From the NCBI RefSeq assembly GCF_034353875.1, contig NZ_CP133784.1:186001-250000 (forward strand): a stretch of DNA of 64,000 nucleotides, in the 5' to 3' direction. The stretch comes from Pseudomonas sp. MH9.2 (GTDB lineage Bacteria; Pseudomonadota; Gammaproteobacteria; Pseudomonadales; Pseudomonadaceae). How positions within the stretch are numbered: the stretch's first letter is position 1; each line of letters opens with the position of its first letter. The translations under genes and the position numbers were made by a program. Shown one piece after another: positions 60,300 through 64,000 of the stretch. Under the pieces are notes generated by a model. It worked only from the letters and a program-made list of their open reading frames with translations. It had not been told where the DNA came from and made no database searches.

Positions 60300-61781
60300 T
60301 TAAAGTGCCCGTAAATAATGACGATAGCGGTCGTAGACCTGCTGATAAGCAATGACATTCTCGGGGATTGGTCGGGTTTCGCTGCTCGCGTCGAGGCCCA
60401 CGCAGCGCTGACACAATGCCTGCAAGCTCTGACTTTGTCCGTTTTCTGCGGACCAGCACCATGCTGCCTGAATGGCCGCGCCGAGTGCTGCGGCTTCACT
60501 GTGTTCGGTGCAGATAACCGGGGTGTCCATGACATCCGCGACGATTTGCCTCCAGATCGCGCTTTTAGCGCCGCCGCCGATCAAGCGGACCGTCTCACTC
60601 TTGATGCCATTGGCGCGCAGCAGGTCCAGGCCGTAGCGCAAACCAAAGGTGGTGCCTTCGACCACTGCACGGCACAGGTTGGCCTGGCTCAGGTTGGTGC
60701 TGTTGAGCCCCAGAATACTGCCGGTGGCATGGGGCAGGGCGGGTACACGTTCGCCATTGAGGAAGGGCAGCATCAGCACCCCTTCGGCACCGATCGGCGC
60801 TTGGGCTATCGCGCGGTTGAAGCTGTCGATGTCCAAGGAAAACAGTTCGCGAATGGCGCTGGTGGCATTGGTCAGGTTCATGGTGCAAATCAATGGCAAC
60901 CAACCACCGGAGGAAGAACAGAAGGTCGCCACCGAGGCTTGGTCGCTGACCTGTGGCTGGTCCGCATAGGCGTAGACAGTGCCCGAGGAGCCCAGACTCA
61001 TGGTGATCGAGCCGGGTTGGATATTGCCGGTGCCGATGGCGCCCATCATGTTATCGCCACCACCACTGGCGACAATAGCGTCTGGGTTTAGCCCGAGTAG
61101 TTGGGCGATTTGCGGACGAATCGTGCCCACGGCTTGCTGCGCGTCGATCAGCTGAGGCAAGGCACGGCTCAAGCGGCCACTGGGGTCGATATGTTCGAGT
61201 AGCGCCACGTCCCAACTACGGGTGCGCACGTTGAAATAACCAGTGCCGGAGGCGTCGCCGAATTCGCTGCAACAACGTCCGGTCAGCCAGTAGTTGAGGT
61301 AGTCATGGGGCAGCAATATCTTGTCGATGCGTACGGAAAACTCAGGATAGTGCTCCAGGGTCCACAGCAGCTTTGAGACCGTGTAACCCGGTGCAATGGC
61401 AACACCGAGGCGCGCGAGAGAGCCGGCTTCTCCGCCGAGATAGTCCAGTAGTCGATTGTTTTCCGGGGTGGATTCGGTGTCGCACCACAGTTTGGCCGGG
61501 CGTAACACTTCGCCCTGTTGATCCAGTAGAACCAGGCCGTGTTGCTGCCCGGAAACACTGATTGCCTGGATCTGTGAGCCGCTGATGCCGGCCTCCGCGA
61601 GCGCATCACGGGTGGCCTGTTCGAACGCCGCGAGCCATTGCTGCACATCCTGCTCGCGCCGACCATTGGCCGCACTGATCAGACGGTGCGGCGCGGCGCC
61701 TTGGCCAAGCACGTTGCCGCTTACTGCATCAAGCACAATGGCCTTGGTGCCTTGGGTTCCGCAATCAATACCGAGAAACAT
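60300..61781 (-). CDS. mtlY: Xylulokinase
   Basis: 493 residues of the FGGY family. The N-terminus MFLGIDCGTQGTKAIVLDA, SVSGQQHGLVLLDQ and the later IGGGAKSAIWRQIVADVMD are typical. It phosphorylates D-xylulose formed from arabitol by the same polyol dehydrogenase. The start follows GAGGTGAGC; longer readings run into the mannitol dehydrogenase gene. Confidence 0.9.
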   Translation of the reverse strand: MFLGIDCGTQGTKAIVLDAVSGNVLGQGAAPHRLISAANGRREQDVQQWLAAFEQATRDALAEAGISGSQIQAISVSGQQHGLVLLDQQGEVLRPAKLWCDTESTPENNRLLDYLGGEAGSLARLGVAIAPGYTVSKLLWTLEHYPEFSVRIDKILLPHDYLNYWLTGRCCSEFGDASGTGYFNVRTRSWDVALLEHIDPSGRLSRALPQLIDAQQAVGTIRPQIAQLLGLNPDAIVASGGGDNMMGAIGTGNIQPGSITMSLGSSGTVYAYADQPQVSDQASVATFCSSSGGWLPLICTMNLTNATSAIRELFSLDIDSFNRAIAQAPIGAEGVLMLPFLNGERVPALPHATGSILGLNSTNLSQANLCRAVVEGTTFGLRYGLDLLRANGIKSETVRLIGGGAKSAIWRQIVADVMDTPVICTEHSEAAALGAAIQAAWCWSAENGQSQSLQALCQRCVGLDASSETRPIPENVIAYQQVYDRYRHYLRAL

Positions 61782-61788
61782 GCTCACC

Positions 61789-63270
61789 TCAGACGGATTT
61801 GGCCAGCAGATTTTCCAGGGTCTTGCGGACGCCCAGTTCACGCAAGCTGTTGAGGTTATGTTCGAACGCGGCGACGAACTCGGCGGACCGTGGAATTGCT
61901 GTGCCAAAGATTTCTACAACCTCGAGCAAACGCTGAGTGATCAAGACATCGTCGACGACCAAGGCCTGACAGAATTCTGTCCTGGGGTCGACGATGGGAT
62001 ACGTGTTGCCGGCTTCATCCACTCCCTTGAGGTATATGGCCCAGGCCGCCACCACCAGAGACGCACGGTCGAGGTTGCCTTTATCAAGAATCAGGCGGTT
62101 GATGGTCGGCACGGTGAACTTGGGAAACTTCGATGAGCCGTCGGAGCAAACCCGTGCCAACTGATCGGCAATCGCCTGATTGGAGAAGCGCTCGATCAAG
62201 GTGTCCTTGTAGCCTTCCAGGTCGATCCCGGGCACCGAAGCCAATTGTGGCGTGACATCCAGGTCCATGTAGGCGCGTACGAATTGCACGTACAGCGGAT
62301 CGTTCATGGTCTCGTGGACGAAGCGATAGCCCTGCAAAAAGCCCAGATAGGTCAGTGCCAGATGACTGCCGTTGAGCAACTTGATTTTCATCTCTTCGTA
62401 GGGCGTCACGTTGTTGGTGAACTGCACACCGACCTTTTCCCAGGCTGGGCGGCCGCTGACGAAGTTATCCTCCAGCACCCATTGCACAAACGGTTCGCAG
62501 ACCACCGGCCAGGCATCATCGACACCGTATTCATCGTGCAACTGGAGTCGCTGAGCGGTGGTGGTCATGGGGGTGATGCGGTCGACCATTGCGTTGGGGA
62601 AGCTGACGTTGGCGGCAATCCAGTCGTGCAGATCGGCATCGCGCAGGGCAGCGAAAGCCAGCAACGCCTTGCGTGCGACGCTGCCGTTATGTGGCAGGTT
62701 ATCGCAAGACATTACGGTGAAGGCTGGAAGGGCGTTCGCGCGGCGTGTTGCCAGGGCCGCGCAGAGCAGGCCGAACACGGTCTTCGGCGAAGTCGGGTAC
62801 GCAAGATCATGTTGAATCTGCGGCAAGTGCGCCATGAATTGGCCGTTGCTGTCGTCGATGCAGTAGCCACCTTCGGTGATCGTCAGTGAAACGATCCGAA
62901 TCTCAGGGCTGGCCAACTTGTCGATCAACGCCTGCACGCCATCTTCAGCCAGTAACATGTTGCTGATGGAACCGATAATGCGGGTTTCAGTGTCGTCGGT
63001 ATCGCCGAGTTCACAGAGCGTGTAGAGGTAGTCTTGCTCGGCTAGGGCGTCACGTACTGCGCGATCTTCCGGGCGCAGGCCAATCCCGCAGATACTCCAG
63101 TCGAGGTCTTCGCCGAGGTTCATCAGCGCGTCGGTGTAGAACGCCTGATGTGCGCGGTGAAAACCACCAACACCGATGTGGGCGATCCCCTGGCGAGTGT
63201 CGGCCGGGCTGTAGAGCGGGCGAGCGACGGTGGCGGGGAGCTGTGAAAGGTTCTGCTTGTTCAGTTTCAT
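61789..63270 (-). CDS. mtlD: Mannitol 2-dehydrogenase (polyol long-chain dehydrogenase)
   Basis: 493 residues. NAD site GVGGFHRAHQAFYTD, and the active site KIKLLNGSHLALTYLG with the catalytic Lys-Asn-His set. It oxidises mannitol, sorbitol and arabitol to the 2-ketoses. It is 7 bp from mtlY and 18 bp from mtlK, inside one operon. Confidence 0.93.
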   Translation of the reverse strand: MKLNKQNLSQLPATVARPLYSPADTRQGIAHIGVGGFHRAHQAFYTDALMNLGEDLDWSICGIGLRPEDRAVRDALAEQDYLYTLCELGDTDDTETRIIGSISNMLLAEDGVQALIDKLASPEIRIVSLTITEGGYCIDDSNGQFMAHLPQIQHDLAYPTSPKTVFGLLCAALATRRANALPAFTVMSCDNLPHNGSVARKALLAFAALRDADLHDWIAANVSFPNAMVDRITPMTTTAQRLQLHDEYGVDDAWPVVCEPFVQWVLEDNFVSGRPAWEKVGVQFTNNVTPYEEMKIKLLNGSHLALTYLGFLQGYRFVHETMNDPLYVQFVRAYMDLDVTPQLASVPGIDLEGYKDTLIERFSNQAIADQLARVCSDGSSKFPKFTVPTINRLILDKGNLDRASLVVAAWAIYLKGVDEAGNTYPIVDPRTEFCQALVVDDVLITQRLLEVVEIFGTAIPRSAEFVAAFEHNLNSLRELGVRKTLENLLAKSV

Positions 63271-63288
63271 GAGGGCGGTCTCGAATGT

Positions 63289-64000
<712 letters not shown>

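Overview
The window looks like a Pseudomonas chromosome of the P. fluorescens/P. putida lineage. It is GC-rich, carries a mannitol/xylulokinase operon of the mtlKDYZ type, an acyl-CoA degradation operon like the fadDx cluster of P. putida, and long amine-catabolism operons. This assignment rests on gene content and protein resemblance read by eye, not on a database search.

Region 1 (1-7000, minus strand) is a methylated-amine operon, transcribed dmmA-dmmB-dmmC-dmmD-purU-tmm-tdm (tdm runs off the window). It encodes a trimethylamine monooxygenase, a DUF1989 protein resembling the TMAO demethylase Tdm, a haem-dependent dimethylamine N-demethylase with its flavin/2Fe-2S reductase, and tetrahydrofolate-linked C1 enzymes. 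Region 2 (7.2-9.9 kb, plus) is a two-component system with a PAS-only protein.

Region 3 (10-17.2 kb and 40.8-45.4 kb) is the quinohemoprotein amine dehydrogenase (QHNDH) system: a sigma-54 activator, the maturation genes qhpF, qhpE and qhpG, an aldehyde dehydrogenase, and, 23 kb further on, the structural and cofactor genes qhpA-qhpD-qhpC-qhpB. The two halves would normally face each other across a short divergent control region. Sigma-54 promoters, IHF-type sites and a palindromic activator site can still be seen at its edges.

Region 4 (17.33-37.52 kb) is the main insertion. It is bounded by a ~58-bp direct repeat that overlaps the palindromic activator site. It starts with a phage integrase and excisionase, continues with phage early genes interrupted by plus-strand morons, and then jumps abruptly to lysis genes, so head and tail genes are missing. 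A ~190-bp attachment-side sequence occurs twice (29.59 and 37.28 kb), which suggests two elements in tandem or a remnant of a second one. Between these copies lie a TauE fragment, a YceI gene, IS110/IS66 debris, a KaiC-like ATPase operon, small genes and a dispersed repeat family. Outside the right repeat come an OafA-like acyltransferase split at an A7 tract and another IS66 fragment (37.7-40.5 kb).

Region 5 (45.5-50 kb) holds ordinary small chromosomal genes. Region 6 (48.9-55.7 kb) is an AraC-type regulator followed by a complete acyl-CoA activation and beta-oxidation set. Region 7 contains an orphan VgrG (55.8-57.9 kb), a YebC paralogue, a chorismate mutase and the 3' part of a mannitol operon (59-64 kb, minus).

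Taken together, the left half could carry tertiary and secondary methylamines down to primary amines, which QHNDH could then oxidise to aldehydes for the aldehyde dehydrogenase. The insertion leaves the activator site beside the aldehyde dehydrogenase gene and moves it kilobases away from qhpA.
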